This document shows positions 8,718-17,672 of a stretch of DNA of 64,000 bases, one piece after another. The notes beneath the pieces are model-generated. The model saw only the letters and a program-made list of their open reading frames with translations, was not told the origin of the DNA and searched no databases. The stretch is from an uncultured Eubacteriales bacterium (lineage in GTDB: Bacteria; Bacillota; Clostridia; Oscillospirales; Oscillospiraceae): NCBI GenBank assembly GCA_900321275.1, contig ONVI01000004.1:1-64000 (forward strand), read 5' to 3'. The first letter of the stretch is position 1. Every line of letters begins with the position of its first letter. A program made the translations under genes and the position numbers.

Positions 8718-9797
8718 TTGGCAGATCAGATCAGCAATTACCAGTGCCCGGCCTGTACCGGCCCCCTGCGCTATGACGGGAAGCTGGGAAAGCTCCAGTG
8801 CGACTACTGCGGCACCAGCTTCACCGTACAGGAGATCGAGGCGCTGTACAAGGAAAAGGACGAAAAGGCGGCTGCGGCCTCCGCCCAGGCGAGGGAGAAG
8901 GAAGACGACGGCGCGGCGGGCTGGACTCAGGGCCTGCGGGCCTACAACTGCCCGAGCTGCGGGGCCGAGCTCATCTGCGACGCGAACACCGCCGCGACCT
9001 CCTGCCCATACTGCGGCAACCCCTCCATCATACCGGGGCAGCTCAGCGAGATGCTCAAGCCGGACTACGTGATCCCCTTCCGGCTCAGCAAAGAGGACGC
9101 GATCGCCGCGCTGAAGAATTATTACCGCGGCAAGGTTCTCCTGCCGAAGCCCTTTACGAGAGAAAACCACATTGAGGAGATTCAGGGCGTCTACGTCCCC
9201 TTCTGGCTCTATGACGGAACGGCGGACGCGGAGATGGGCTTTCAGGCCACCCGCTCCATGAGCGTGACCACCGGCAACACCATCACCACGACCACCGAGT
9301 ACTACAATGTCCACCGCGCGGGGACCGTGCACTTCGAGAAAATTCCCGTGGACGCCTCCAGCAAGATGCCCGACGCCCACATGGACGCCATCGAGCCGTA
9401 CGATTACAGCGAGCTCAAGCCCTTCTCCACGGCCTATCTGCCGGGCTTTCTGGCGGATAAATACGATCTCGGGCCCGACGCCTGTTCGGAGCGCGCAGAG
9501 ACGCGCGCCGAAAACACGGCTGCGGATCTGATGGCCCAGACCGTCGCCGGCTACGACACCGTCGTTCCCACCAACAGGCGCGTGAGCGTGCGCCGGGGCA
9601 AGCCCCGCTATGCCCTGCTTCCGGTGTGGATGCTGTCCACCCGCTGGGCGGGGGAGAACTATCTCTTCGCCATGAACGGGCAGACAGGCAAGCTTGTCGG
9701 CGACCTGCCCGTTTCCAACGGACGCGCGGCGGCGTGGTTCTGCGGGCTCACCTGCGGGCTCACGGCGCTCTTCTCGGCGATCCTGTACCTGCTGTAA
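8718..9797 (+). CDS. YdjG-like protein with double TFIIB-type zinc ribbons
   Basis: A 359-residue protein starting at TTG, placed 7 nt after GAGGTG. Two zinc ribbons sit at the N-terminus (CPACTGPLRYDG...CDYCG near residues 10-35 and CPSCGAELIC...CPYCG near 77-100). A beta-rich central region follows, and a single hydrophobic segment ends the protein (AAAWFCGLTCGLTALFSAILYLL), so it is a C-tail-anchored membrane protein. This architecture matches B. subtilis YdjG. It is the middle gene of a three-gene unit; its stop codon is part of the ribosome binding site of the TPM gene. Confidence 0.82.
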   Translation: MADQISNYQCPACTGPLRYDGKLGKLQCDYCGTSFTVQEIEALYKEKDEKAAAASAQAREKEDDGAAGWTQGLRAYNCPSCGAELICDANTAATSCPYCGNPSIIPGQLSEMLKPDYVIPFRLSKEDAIAALKNYYRGKVLLPKPFTRENHIEEIQGVYVPFWLYDGTADAEMGFQATRSMSVTTGNTITTTTEYYNVHRAGTVHFEKIPVDASSKMPDAHMDAIEPYDYSELKPFSTAYLPGFLADKYDLGPDACSERAETRAENTAADLMAQTVAGYDTVVPTNRRVSVRRGKPRYALLPVWMLSTRWAGENYLFAMNGQTGKLVGDLPVSNGRAAAWFCGLTCGLTALFSAILYLL

Positions 9798-9810
9798 GGA
9801 GGACGCCGGT

Positions 9811-10641
9811 ATGAAGAAACGACTTTTGTGCTCCCTTATGCTCGCCCTGGCGCTGCTGCTGTCACTCGGCGTATGCGCCCACGCGGAGGCGCGGATCGAC
9901 TACGTCAACGACTACGCGGGCATCCTCTCGGATTCCGAGCGGCAGACGCTCAACGACAAAGCGAGGGAAATCTCGGATCAGTATAACTGCGGCGTGTACG
10001 TTGTCATCGTCTGGGATTACGGCAGCTATGTCCGGGGCAACATCGAAAACTTCACCGAGGAGGTCTTCCACAGCTACGGCCTCGGTTACGGCGCGTCGGA
10101 GAACGGCGTCCTCCTCGGCCTGAGCATGGATGACCGGGACTACGATATATACGCCCACGGCGACTTCGGCAACGCCGCCTTCACCGATTACGGCAAGCGG
10201 CAGGTGGCCGACAGCTTCCGCTACAGCTTTCAGCAGAATGACTGGGTCAGCGGCCTGCAGGCTTATCTCGAAAACTGCGGGAACATGATGCGCAGTGCCA
10301 GAAACGGCGAGCCGGTGGATATCTGGATCCCGGATCAGGCCCCGGGTCCGCGCTTTGACCCCATGAATATTCTCATCAGCTTTGCGGTCGCCCTTCTCGT
10401 CGCGGGCAGCTCGGTCTCCGGCTTCAAGAAGCAGCTGAAGACCGCCGTCGCCCAGACGCGCGCCTCCGGCTATGTCCCGCAGGGCGGCGTGGAGCTCCGT
10501 GTGAAAAACGATCAATTTGTCAACCGGACGGTCACGACCCGGGCGATCCCCCGTCAGACCAGCCCCCGCTCCGGCGGGCACTACGGCGGCACGACGACCA
10601 GCGGCAGCCACGGCGGTTCCCACAGCAGCGGAAAGTTCTGA
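9811..10641 (+). CDS. TPM-domain membrane protein (YdjH/YgcG-like)
   Basis: A 276-residue protein with signal peptide (LMLALALLLSLGVCAHAEA). The TPM domain starts at IDYVNDYAGILSDSERQTLNDKAREIS and covers roughly residues 28-160. A transmembrane helix (ILISFAVALLVAGSSVSGF, about 190) and a Gly/Ser-rich tail (GGHYGGTTTSGSHGGSHSSGKF) follow. TPM proteins sit outside the membrane; in the YdjGHI complex YdjH is the TPM member. A TAAGGAGGA site overlaps the previous stop. A long perfect hairpin terminator closes the operon. Confidence 0.85.
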   Translation: MKKRLLCSLMLALALLLSLGVCAHAEARIDYVNDYAGILSDSERQTLNDKAREISDQYNCGVYVVIVWDYGSYVRGNIENFTEEVFHSYGLGYGASENGVLLGLSMDDRDYDIYAHGDFGNAAFTDYGKRQVADSFRYSFQQNDWVSGLQAYLENCGNMMRSARNGEPVDIWIPDQAPGPRFDPMNILISFAVALLVAGSSVSGFKKQLKTAVAQTRASGYVPQGGVELRVKNDQFVNRTVTTRAIPRQTSPRSGGHYGGTTTSGSHGGSHSSGKF

Positions 10642-10654
10642 TATTATTGCATAA

Positions 10655-10707
10655 AGAGACCGCAGAGGTCGATCCGGGGATCGACCTCTGCGGTCTCTTG
10701 TATTTTT
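10655..10707 (+). terminator. Terminator of the SPFH/YdjG/TPM operon
   Basis: A 21-bp perfect stem (10655-10675 with 10678-10698) is followed by TTGTATTTTTT. It lies between convergent genes; the minus-strand side has only a short T run. Confidence 0.85.
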
Positions 10708-10714
10708 TCGTTAT

Positions 10715-13036
10715 TCACTTCCGCAGCTTCATCGCAAGCCGCAGCACGCGGCGGGCGGTGCGCCGGAGCTCGGCGAGGGTGATGCCCTCGGACTTGCCCA
10801 GGGTCTCCAGCAGCGTCCCGTCCGAGCGGTAGCACTTTGCCTTCCGCGCGGGATCGCCGGGCATGAGCACATCCACCCCGGCGCGCACACGGTAGGCATT
10901 GTCGCGCAGGGTGGGAAACTCCGGGCTGTTTGCGCTCTGCATCCACCAGTCGGTGAGGATGACGCCCTCCCAGCCCCAGTCGCCCCGCAGGACGGAGGTA
11001 GCCAGCATATAGTTGTAATGCGACCAGACGCCGTTTATTTTGTTGTAAGAGGTCATAAGCGTGAGGGGACCGGCCTCCCGGACACATATCTCAAAGCCGC
11101 GCAGATAGATTTCGCGCAGCGCCCGCTCGGAGACGCGGGAGTCGTTGGTGTTGCGCTTGTATTCCTGATTGTTGCAGGCGAAGTGCTTGGGGCAGGAGGC
11201 GTGGCCCGTGCTCTGCACCCCGCGCACCGCGGCCGCCGCGATCTTGCCGGTCAGCAGCGGATCCTCGGAATAATACTCAAAGTTTCGCCCGCAGAGGGGA
11301 TTGCGGTGGATGTTCATGCCGGGACCGAGATGGACGTCGATGCCGTAATGTGTCATCTCCTCGCCCAGCTTTTCGTGCAGCGCCTCCACAAGCTCTGTAT
11401 TCCAGGTGCAGGCCAGGGCCGTCCCGATGGGCATGAGGGAAGCAAACTTCTGGAGCCGGAGCCCCGCGGGGCCGTCGGCGGTGATAAGCTCCGGCACGCC
11501 CTTTTCGCGCAGGCTCCCGATCACGCCGCCGAAGCCGCCCGCGTTGCCGGGAGCGCCCGCGGAGACGTTCATCATCCCCTCGCCCCTTGTGAGAGCTTCA
11601 AGCTCCTCCGGACTGAGAGACGCGATATAGCCGTCGAGGGAAATCCTTCCCGCCTTAACGTCGTCGAGCGTCCCGCTCTCGGCTGCGGCGGCGGTTGTCT
11701 GCGGCAGCTCCGTGAGGATCACCCGGCGCAGCTTATCGCTCGCCAGCCTCAGGGGGCGGCAGGTCTCCACGGTCTTCTCCGCGGAAAGGCGGAAGCTTCC
11801 GATTTCACACTCGCCGATCAGGAAGCGGTACTGCCCGTTTTCAAGGATAAAGGCGTGGCGCGATTCGTCGAAGGAGGCGAACTCCTTATCCGTACACCGA
11901 AGCGTGACGACGTCGCTCTCACCAGGGTAGAGCTCGCGGGTCTTGGCGAAGGCGCACAGCACGCGCTTCGGTTTTTCCAAAGCTCCCACGGGTGCCGTGC
12001 ACCAGAGCTGCACGACCTCCTTGCCGGGCATGGTGCCGGTGTTCGTAACGCGCGCGGTGACGGTCAGCTCTCCGTTGAGATGGGCAAAGTCCTCACCCAC
12101 GGTTTCAAAGCTCGTATAGCTCAGGCCGAAGCCGAAGGGAAAGAGCACACACTTCTGCCCGTATCGCTCAAAATGCCGGTAGCCGACGAAGATCCCCTCG
12201 GCGTAGTTGTTGTAATCCTTGCCGCCGAAGTTTTTGCTGCTGGGATAGTCCACATGGTAGCGGGCAACGGTATCGCTGAGTCTGCCGCTGGGACTGCGCA
12301 TGCCGCAGAGGATATCCGCCGCGGCGTTGCCGCTCTCCATACCGCCCTGCCAGGCGATCAGCACGGCGGACAGGCGGTCGCCGTAATCCTCGGTCCAGGC
12401 CATGTCCATGATGCTGCCGATATTCATCAGCACCACCACCCGGGAAAAAGCCCCCGTCACCATGTCGAGTATGTCGCGCTCTTCCTCCGTGAGGTAGTAG
12501 CTGCCCTGCTCCAGCCTGTTCTCCCGATCCTCGCCCGCGGCGCGGCCGATGACCACGAGGGCGGTCCTTGCTGTTTTGGACGCCTCCCGAACCTCATGCT
12601 CCGGAAGCTCCATCTCCGGGTAATAAAACGGCCAGTGACCCCACCAGCCGGGATCCGGAGGATTATCCGCGCACCAGGAGGCATAGCGGTCGGCAAGCGG
12701 CTCGTTGAGCTTCTGCCCCGCATTCCGAAGCCCCTGCATGAGATTGACGCGCCAGGCCGGGTGTACGTCTCCCCCGCTGCCGTAGCCCACATAGAACCAG
12801 TCGAGCTGGCAGCGGCCGAAGACCGCGAGTTCCTCGTCCTTTTTCAGCGGCAGCGTGCCGTCGTTTTTCAGCAGGACGCAGGCCTCCGCCCCGGCCTGCC
12901 GGATAAGCTCCGGAAAGCCTTCGGCATGCCAGCGCTCACCCGCGGCGGCGTTTTCCTCCTGCATGAGCCCCGCGCCCATGAAGCGGTCGACCGCCCGCTG
13001 GACAACCCTGCCGACGGTTTTTGATATCAGTTCCAT
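10715..13036 (-). CDS. Glycoside hydrolase family 3, domain order swapped
   Basis: A 773-residue cytoplasmic-looking enzyme (no signal peptide). The usual GH3 order is reversed. The alpha/beta sandwich that normally comes second is N-terminal (FPELIRQAGAEACVLLKNDGTLPL). It is followed by a fibronectin-III-like domain (ELTVTARVTNTGTMPGKEVVQLW, about 330-400) and then the catalytic TIM barrel (about 480-773). The barrel shows the KHFACNNQE motif and the nucleophile region GVILTDWW, with Asp near residue 696. This permuted arrangement is known for some Ruminococcus beta-glucosidases. Likely substrate: beta-glucosides or beta-xylosides; specificity cannot be read. A GGGAGA site precedes the ATG. 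Confidence 0.88.
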   Translation of the reverse strand: MELISKTVGRVVQRAVDRFMGAGLMQEENAAAGERWHAEGFPELIRQAGAEACVLLKNDGTLPLKKDEELAVFGRCQLDWFYVGYGSGGDVHPAWRVNLMQGLRNAGQKLNEPLADRYASWCADNPPDPGWWGHWPFYYPEMELPEHEVREASKTARTALVVIGRAAGEDRENRLEQGSYYLTEEERDILDMVTGAFSRVVVLMNIGSIMDMAWTEDYGDRLSAVLIAWQGGMESGNAAADILCGMRSPSGRLSDTVARYHVDYPSSKNFGGKDYNNYAEGIFVGYRHFERYGQKCVLFPFGFGLSYTSFETVGEDFAHLNGELTVTARVTNTGTMPGKEVVQLWCTAPVGALEKPKRVLCAFAKTRELYPGESDVVTLRCTDKEFASFDESRHAFILENGQYRFLIGECEIGSFRLSAEKTVETCRPLRLASDKLRRVILTELPQTTAAAAESGTLDDVKAGRISLDGYIASLSPEELEALTRGEGMMNVSAGAPGNAGGFGGVIGSLREKGVPELITADGPAGLRLQKFASLMPIGTALACTWNTELVEALHEKLGEEMTHYGIDVHLGPGMNIHRNPLCGRNFEYYSEDPLLTGKIAAAAVRGVQSTGHASCPKHFACNNQEYKRNTNDSRVSERALREIYLRGFEICVREAGPLTLMTSYNKINGVWSHYNYMLATSVLRGDWGWEGVILTDWWMQSANSPEFPTLRDNAYRVRAGVDVLMPGDPARKAKCYRSDGTLLETLGKSEGITLAELRRTARRVLRLAMKLRK

Positions 13037-13051
13037 TTTCTCTGTCTCCCG

Positions 13052-13984
13052 TTAAAGCATCGCTGCCAGCTGGGAAAGCTGTATGGCGTCCTCGGCCAGC
13101 GAATCCGGCAGATTGTCGCGCAACAGAAGATCGCCGGACACAGCCGCGCGGGCGAGCACCATTTTACCCGCCTCCACCGAATGGGTGAGCCATACGCTGC
13201 CGCCGATGACGCAGCCGTTGCCGATACGGGTCTTGCCGCCCAGGACGGTGGCGCCGGAGTAGATGACCACGTTGTCGCCGATGTCCGGATGGCGCTTGAT
13301 GCCCTTGACGAGACTGCCGTCCTCCTCGACGGCAAAGCTTTTCGCGCCCAGCGTCACATGCTGGTAGAGCTTGACATGCTCGCCAATGGTGGTCGTCTCG
13401 CCGATGACAACGCCGGTGCCGTGGTCGATGAAGAAGTAGTCGCCGATCGTCGCGCCGGGGTGGATGTCGATGCCGGTCAGGCGATGGGCGTACTCGGTCA
13501 TGACGCGCGGAATGAGCGGCACCTTCTCCGTGTACAGTACATGCGCCAGACGGTAGGTGGAGATGGCAATAAAGGCCGGGTAGCAGAGGATGACCTCGTC
13601 CGCGCTCTTGGCGGCGGGGTCCCCCTGGTAGGCGGCGACGAGATCGGTGCCGAGCTTGCGGCGAATCTCCGGCAGGGAGGCGAGCATGACATGCACGATC
13701 CGCTCCTGCTCGGCCTCATTCTCCGGCAGCACCGCCTCGAGGCAGCGCTTGAGGTGGCCCATGGCCTCGTGCAGGTATTGCTCCCTGGCCAGGCGGGCGG
13801 GGATATTCAGACTCTTGAGCTGGCCCGCGTGCTGGGGGAAAAGCGCCGCGATCAGCAGATCGTCCATGCGCTCCACCCGGCCGCGAAAGCCGGTGAAATC
13901 CATCTGCTCCGCGGTGCCGAAGCCCTCGGCCTCTTCGAGGCCGCGCGCGGCCTCGGTAATGAGCTGTTCCAGCAATCTGTCCAT
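13052..13984 (-). CDS. cysE: Serine O-acetyltransferase (EpsC/CysE type)
   Basis: A 310-residue enzyme that acetylates L-serine with acetyl-CoA, the first step of cysteine synthesis. The N-terminal helical region (about 1-170) is followed by a left-handed beta-helix of hexapeptide repeats (IDIHPGATIGDYFFIDHGTGVVIGETTTIG, then the HPDIGDNVVIYSGATVLGG repeats). The catalytic His/Asp region DIHPGATIGDYFFIDHGTG is intact. Its length and long N-terminal region match the EpsC subgroup. It starts 2 bp after the cysK stop, so both are made from one transcript. Confidence 0.93.
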   Translation of the reverse strand: MDRLLEQLITEAARGLEEAEGFGTAEQMDFTGFRGRVERMDDLLIAALFPQHAGQLKSLNIPARLAREQYLHEAMGHLKRCLEAVLPENEAEQERIVHVMLASLPEIRRKLGTDLVAAYQGDPAAKSADEVILCYPAFIAISTYRLAHVLYTEKVPLIPRVMTEYAHRLTGIDIHPGATIGDYFFIDHGTGVVIGETTTIGEHVKLYQHVTLGAKSFAVEEDGSLVKGIKRHPDIGDNVVIYSGATVLGGKTRIGNGCVIGGSVWLTHSVEAGKMVLARAAVSGDLLLRDNLPDSLAEDAIQLSQLAAML

Positions 13985-13986
13985 GC

Positions 13987-14919
13987 TCAGCCCTCAAAAA
14001 GCGGGGTAGAGAGATAGCGGTCGCCCGTATCGGGCAGCAGGACGACGATGGTCTTGCCCGCATTCTCTTCCCGTTTGGCAAGCTCGACGGCCGCGTGCAG
14101 CGCAGCGCCGGAGGAAATGCCGACGACTATGCCCTCGCATTTTCCGAGCAGGCGGCCCGCGGCATAAGCCTCTTCGTTCTCCACCGGGATAATCTCGTCG
14201 TAAATTCCCGTATCCAATACCGCCGGCACAAAGCCCGCGCCGATGCCCTGCAGGCCGTGGGGGCCCGCCTTGCCGCCGGACAGGACGGCCGAGGTTTTGG
14301 GTTCCACCGCGACGACACTGACGGTGGGGTTCTGCTCCTTCAGATAGCGCCCCGTGCCGGTGATGGTGCCGCCGGTGCCGACACCCGCGACGAAGACGTC
14401 AACCGCGCCGTCGGTGTCACGCCAGATTTCGGGGCCGGTGGTCTGATAGTGCGCCTCGGCGTTGACGGGATTGACGAACTGGCCGGGAATGAAGCTGCCG
14501 GGAATGGAGGCAGCCAGCTCCTCGGCCTTTTCGATGGCGCCGGTCATGCCCTTCGCGCCCTCGGTCAGCACCAGCTCCGCGCCGTAGGCCTTCATGAGGA
14601 TGCGGCGCTCGACAGACATGGTCTCGGGCATGACGATGATGACACGGTAGCCTCTGGCCGCCGCAACGGAGGCAAGGCCGATCCCGGTGTTGCCGGAGGT
14701 CGGCTCGATAATCACAGAGCCGGGGCGGAGCTTCCCTTCGCGCTCGGCGGCGTTGATCATGGCAAGGCCGATGCGGTCCTTGGCCGAGCCCGCGGGGTTG
14801 AGGTATTCCAGCTTTGCCAGCACCTTTGCTCTGAGACCGAGCCGCTTTTCCAGATTGCAGAGCTCCAACAGGGGCGTCCCGCCGATCAGCTGGTCGACGG
14901 AGGTATAGATTTTGGACAT
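13987..14919 (-). CDS. cysK: Cysteine synthase A (O-acetylserine sulfhydrylase)
   Basis: A 310-residue PLP enzyme that makes L-cysteine from O-acetylserine and sulfide. The PLP-lysine motif is [15 protein letters not shown] and the substrate-binding loop [12 protein letters not shown]; the phosphate-binding [16 protein letters not shown] is also present. The start MSKIYTS at 14919 has a GAAGGGAGAACGA site, better than the ATG six codons upstream. It is first in a cysK-cysE operon with an excellent promoter at 14958-14986. Confidence 0.96.
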   Translation of the reverse strand: MSKIYTSVDQLIGGTPLLELCNLEKRLGLRAKVLAKLEYLNPAGSAKDRIGLAMINAAEREGKLRPGSVIIEPTSGNTGIGLASVAAARGYRVIIVMPETMSVERRILMKAYGAELVLTEGAKGMTGAIEKAEELAASIPGSFIPGQFVNPVNAEAHYQTTGPEIWRDTDGAVDVFVAGVGTGGTITGTGRYLKEQNPTVSVVAVEPKTSAVLSGGKAGPHGLQGIGAGFVPAVLDTGIYDEIIPVENEEAYAAGRLLGKCEGIVVGISSGAALHAAVELAKREENAGKTIVVLLPDTGDRYLSTPLFEG

Positions 14920-14957
14920 GTGTCGTTCTCCCTTCAAGACAAAAACATATTGTACTA

Positions 14958-14986
14958 TTTATATGTCAAGATACGGAAACTGTCAA
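14958..14986 (-). promoter_or_regulatory. Promoter of cysK-cysE
   Basis: On the minus strand TTGACA (14981-14986) and TATAAA (14958-14963) are exactly 17 bp apart, 39 bp from the cysK start. A second TTGACA lies inside the spacer. No CymR-type operator or S-box was recognised. Confidence 0.85.
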
Positions 14987-15009
14987 CTAAAATCGGTGAT
15001 CTCCTTTTC

Positions 15010-15038
15010 TTGCAATCACATGCCTGCCATGTTATACT
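15010..15038 (+). promoter_or_regulatory. Promoter for the yfbR-thyA operon
   Basis: TTGCAA (15010-15015) and TATACT (15033-15038) have a 17-bp spacer. Transcription would run through the multi-hairpin repeat at 15051-15233 before reaching yfbR, giving a structured leader of about 200 nt. Confidence 0.65.
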
Positions 15039-15050
15039 GTGCCCATGCAG

Positions 15051-15233
15051 TTTATTAATCCGGCAATTAAAAAACCGCAAATCTCTTGCAGAAACGTAAG
15101 AAATTGCCGAATTAACAATTGCCATATTTTTCGGTTGCCCCGGCAGGGGCGAGAAAAACGGCATATTTTAATATTATTACTCCGGCTGCACAGCCCTATG
15201 GCATGGAGATATTGAATGGCCGGCGTAATAATT
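15051..15233 (-). repeat. Multi-hairpin repeat family R1, copy A
   Basis: Inverted relative to copy B at 44777-44954, with most positions shared. It contains three consecutive palindromes; the central one is ctcgccccTGccggggc flanked by T5 and A5 runs (15121-15164). Here it forms the leader between the 15010 promoter and yfbR. Confidence 0.8.
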
Positions 15234-15249
15234 CAACGGAGAAATCACC

Positions 15250-15840
15250 ATGAGCTACAACTTTTTCGCTTATCTCTCGCGCATGCGCTATATTGAGCGC
15301 TGGAGTCTCATGCGCAACGCCCTGCCTGAGAATATCCAGGAACACAGCCATATGACTGCGGTCATCGCCCACGCGCTGGGCGTCATCCGGCGGGACGTGA
15401 TGGGGGTGCCCTGCGACCCCGAGGAGTATGCCGCCGTGGCGCTCTACCACGACTGCTCGGAAATTCTGACCGGCGACCTGCCCACGCCCATCAAATACCA
15501 CAGCGCGAAGATCAAGGGCGCCTACCGCGAGGTGGAGCGCCTGGCCTGCGAAAAGCTCCTGAATACTCTGCCGGACGAGCTGCGCGGCGCCTTCGCCCCG
15601 GTTCTCAACGGCGAGACGGCCGAGCGCTGCCACGATCTGGTGAAGGCGGCGGACAAGCTCTCGGCCTACATCAAGTGCATCGAGGAGCGCAAGGCCGGCA
15701 ACAGCGATTTTCTCTCCGCCGAGCGGCAGACCCGCCAGGCGCTGGAGGACTACCATTTGCCGGAGGTCGACTACTTCCTCCTGTACTTTATCCCCGCTTT
15801 CGAGCTGACGCTGGACGAGCTGGGAACCATAGAAGATTAG
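15250..15840 (+). CDS. yfbR: 5'-deoxynucleotidase, HD domain (YfbR)
   Basis: A 196-residue HD-superfamily phosphohydrolase that removes phosphate from deoxyribonucleoside 5'-monophosphates. The metal-binding set is visible: R18/W19 region RYIERWSLMRN, H at EHSHMTAVIAHAL, the HD pair in LYHDCSEILTGD, and the distal Asp in VKAADKLSAYIKC. Length matches YfbR (about 199). It heads a group with DUF896, thyA and folA, so a role in dUMP/dTMP balance is inferred. ATG follows CGGAGA. Confidence 0.9.
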   Translation: MSYNFFAYLSRMRYIERWSLMRNALPENIQEHSHMTAVIAHALGVIRRDVMGVPCDPEEYAAVALYHDCSEILTGDLPTPIKYHSAKIKGAYREVERLACEKLLNTLPDELRGAFAPVLNGETAERCHDLVKAADKLSAYIKCIEERKAGNSDFLSAERQTRQALEDYHLPEVDYFLLYFIPAFELTLDELGTIED

Positions 15841-15851
15841 AAGCACGGCAT

Positions 15852-16096
15852 GCCTCCCCCAGCCGCTTGCGGCGAAACGAGGGGATTTCGAGCCGCCGCT
15901 GCCGGGGCAGAGAAAGGCGGCACGGAATCTCCGCTGCCGCACCGCTTTTCGGGCAGGCTCTGATGCCTGCACGGAAACGGTAAATGCGGCAAGGCGGGCA
16001 AGGGGGACCGCTTCAGCAGTGGAAGGAGTTTTGACGACTCCCTCAGTCTGCGCCTCGCGTGAGATCGGCGCAGCCATCTCCCTCAAAGAGGGAGCC
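15852..16096. repeat. Dispersed repeat family R3 (CCTCCC...GGGAGCC), long copy
   Basis: Begins gcctcccccagcc and ends ctccctcaaagagggagcc, with the shared core cagtctgcgcctcgcgtgagatcggcgcag (in part identical to 36162-36289). A GC-rich stretch of about 130 bp is inserted relative to the short copies. It fills the 281-bp gap between yfbR and the DUF896 gene. Confidence 0.7.
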
Positions 16097-16122
16097 ATGA
16101 TGACGGAACGGAGTGTGGCGTT

Positions 16123-16338
16123 ATGATAAAGGAAAAAATTGACCGGATCAATGAGCTTGCCCACCTGGCAAAAGAGCGGGCGCTGACCGCCGGGGAACTT
16201 TCAGAGCGCGACGCGCTGCGGAAAGAGTATATTGAGGAATTTCGCCGGGGCACCATCGAGCTGCTGGAAAACACCTATATCCAGACCCCGGACGGCAAAA
16301 AGCACCCTCTGCCCAAAAAAGGCAAGAGGCCGGAATAA
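16123..16338 (+). CDS. DUF896 (YnzC-type) small protein
   Basis: A 71-residue protein, MIKEKIDRINELAHLAKERALTAGELSERDALRKEYIEEFR..., matching the DUF896/YnzC family: two N-terminal helices with the conserved INELA(H)LAKE..LT..E..E...LR.EY pattern, then a basic tail (KKHPLPKKGKRPE). Function is unknown; B. subtilis YnzC is linked to the SOS regulon. It lies 12 bp before thyA. Confidence 0.88.
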   Translation: MIKEKIDRINELAHLAKERALTAGELSERDALRKEYIEEFRRGTIELLENTYIQTPDGKKHPLPKKGKRPE

Positions 16339-16350
16339 GAGGGACACATC

Positions 16351-17181
16351 ATGAGCAGAGCTGACGAGATCTTCATTCAAAACTGCAAAGACATCCTGGA
16401 AAACGGGATCTGGGACACCGACCGCGCCGTCCGTACCCGCTGGGAGGACGGGACGCCCGCCCACACCATCAAGAAATTCTGCATCGTCAACCGGTACAAT
16501 CTGGCGGAGGAATTTCCCATCCTCACCATCCGGCGCATCTTCTGGAAGTCCGCCATCGACGAGCTGCTGTGGATCTGGCAGGCAAAGAGCAACAACGTCA
16601 AGGAGCTGCGCACCCGCGTCTGGGACGCCTGGGCCGACGAAAACGGCTCCATCGGCAAGGCCTACGGCTACCAGCTCGGCGTCAAGCACCACTACCCCGA
16701 GGGGGACATGGATCAGGTGGACAAGGTGCTGTGGGACCTGAAGCACAACCCCGCCTCACGGCGCATCATGACCAACATCTACAATTTCGCCGATCTGTCC
16801 GAAATGGCGCTCTACCCCTGTGCCTACTCCATGACCTTCAACGTCACGGGCGACCGGCTTAACGCGATCCTCAACCAGCGCAGCCAGGACATGCTGACCG
16901 CCAACAACTGGAACGTCGTGCAATACGCGGTGCTGACGCTGATGATGGCGCAGGTTTCGGGCCTCAAGCCGGGCGAGTTTGTCCACGTCATCGCCGACGC
17001 GCACATCTACGACCGCCATGTCGAGGCCGTCAGGGAGATCATTCGGCACGAGCCGAAACCCGCGCCGAAGTTCGTAATCGACCCCGCAGTCGACGATTTC
17101 TACAAGTTCACCCGCGACAGCTTCCGGATGGAGGGTTACGAATACGCAGACTTTGCCGGGAAAATCCCGGTGGCGCTTTGA
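16351..17181 (+). CDS. thyA: Thymidylate synthase (ThyA, B. subtilis/phi3T type)
   Basis: A 276-residue enzyme that methylates dUMP to dTMP with methylene-tetrahydrofolate. The catalytic Cys lies in LYPCAYSMTFNV rather than the common PPCHxxxQF; B. subtilis ThyA has the comparable TPCVYETQWYV, so this is the B. subtilis/phi3T-like branch. The dUMP-binding QRSQDM, the NNWNVVQY stretch and DAHIYDRH are intact, as is the N-terminal R23-type region (RTRWEDGTPAHT). It is co-transcribed with the DUF896 gene upstream and folA downstream. Confidence 0.95.
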   Translation: MSRADEIFIQNCKDILENGIWDTDRAVRTRWEDGTPAHTIKKFCIVNRYNLAEEFPILTIRRIFWKSAIDELLWIWQAKSNNVKELRTRVWDAWADENGSIGKAYGYQLGVKHHYPEGDMDQVDKVLWDLKHNPASRRIMTNIYNFADLSEMALYPCAYSMTFNVTGDRLNAILNQRSQDMLTANNWNVVQYAVLTLMMAQVSGLKPGEFVHVIADAHIYDRHVEAVREIIRHEPKPAPKFVIDPAVDDFYKFTRDSFRMEGYEYADFAGKIPVAL

Positions 17182-17192
17182 GGTACAAAGCG

Positions 17193-17672
17193 ATGGAAGC
17201 CATTGTCGCCGTCTTTTCCGATTGGGGCATCGGCAGCGAGGGGACGCAGCAGGTCGTCCTGAAGGCCGACCGCGCCCATTTCCGGGAGCTGACAAAGGAT
17301 GCCGCCGTCATCGTCGGGCGCCGCACGCTCTCGGATTTTCCGGGCGGAAAACCGCTGAAGGGTCGAAACAACATTGTCATCACCCGGCAGGATATTGAAA
17401 TCGAGGGCGCTGAGATCGCGCATTCGACCGGCGAGGCGCTCAAGCTCGCCGCGAAGTACCCCCGCACGCTGGTGATCGGCGGGGCGTCGATTTACCGCCA
17501 GTTTTTGCCGTACCTTCAGCTTGTGCACGTGACACAGATCGACCTCGCCCCGGCCTCCGACAGTTATTTTGAAAATCTCGACGCCTCCCCCGATTTCCTC
17601 GTCCGCGAGGCGGGAGAGTGGCAGGAGGAAAACGGGGTACGGTACCGCTTTGTGACGTACGAAAGAGTTTAG
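17193..17672 (+). CDS. folA: Dihydrofolate reductase
   Basis: A 159-residue enzyme that regenerates tetrahydrofolate after the thymidylate synthase reaction. The N-terminus MEAIVAVFSDWGIG, the NADPH-site VGRRTLSDFPGGKPLKGRNNIVITR, and VIGGASIYRQFLPYLQLVHVTQID are DHFR hallmarks. ATG 17193 has GAGGT 8 nt upstream that overlaps the thyA stop; an earlier TTG at 17178 has no site. The thyA-folA pairing is typical. Confidence 0.93.
   Translation: MEAIVAVFSDWGIGSEGTQQVVLKADRAHFRELTKDAAVIVGRRTLSDFPGGKPLKGRNNIVITRQDIEIEGAEIAHSTGEALKLAAKYPRTLVIGGASIYRQFLPYLQLVHVTQIDLAPASDSYFENLDASPDFLVREAGEWQEENGVRYRFVTYERV

Noticed and set aside
14955..15164. Matching small frames MPFFSPLxGQPKNMAI... in the repeats at 14955-15164 and 44735-45082
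   Set aside because: The similarity follows from the R1 repeat itself. The frame overlaps palindromes, has no ribosome binding site, and is not preserved in copy C.
16801..16860. Thymidylate synthase with damaged active site (PCAYS instead of PCH)
   Set aside because: B. subtilis-type ThyA proteins also lack the His after the catalytic Cys, so this is a known subgroup.
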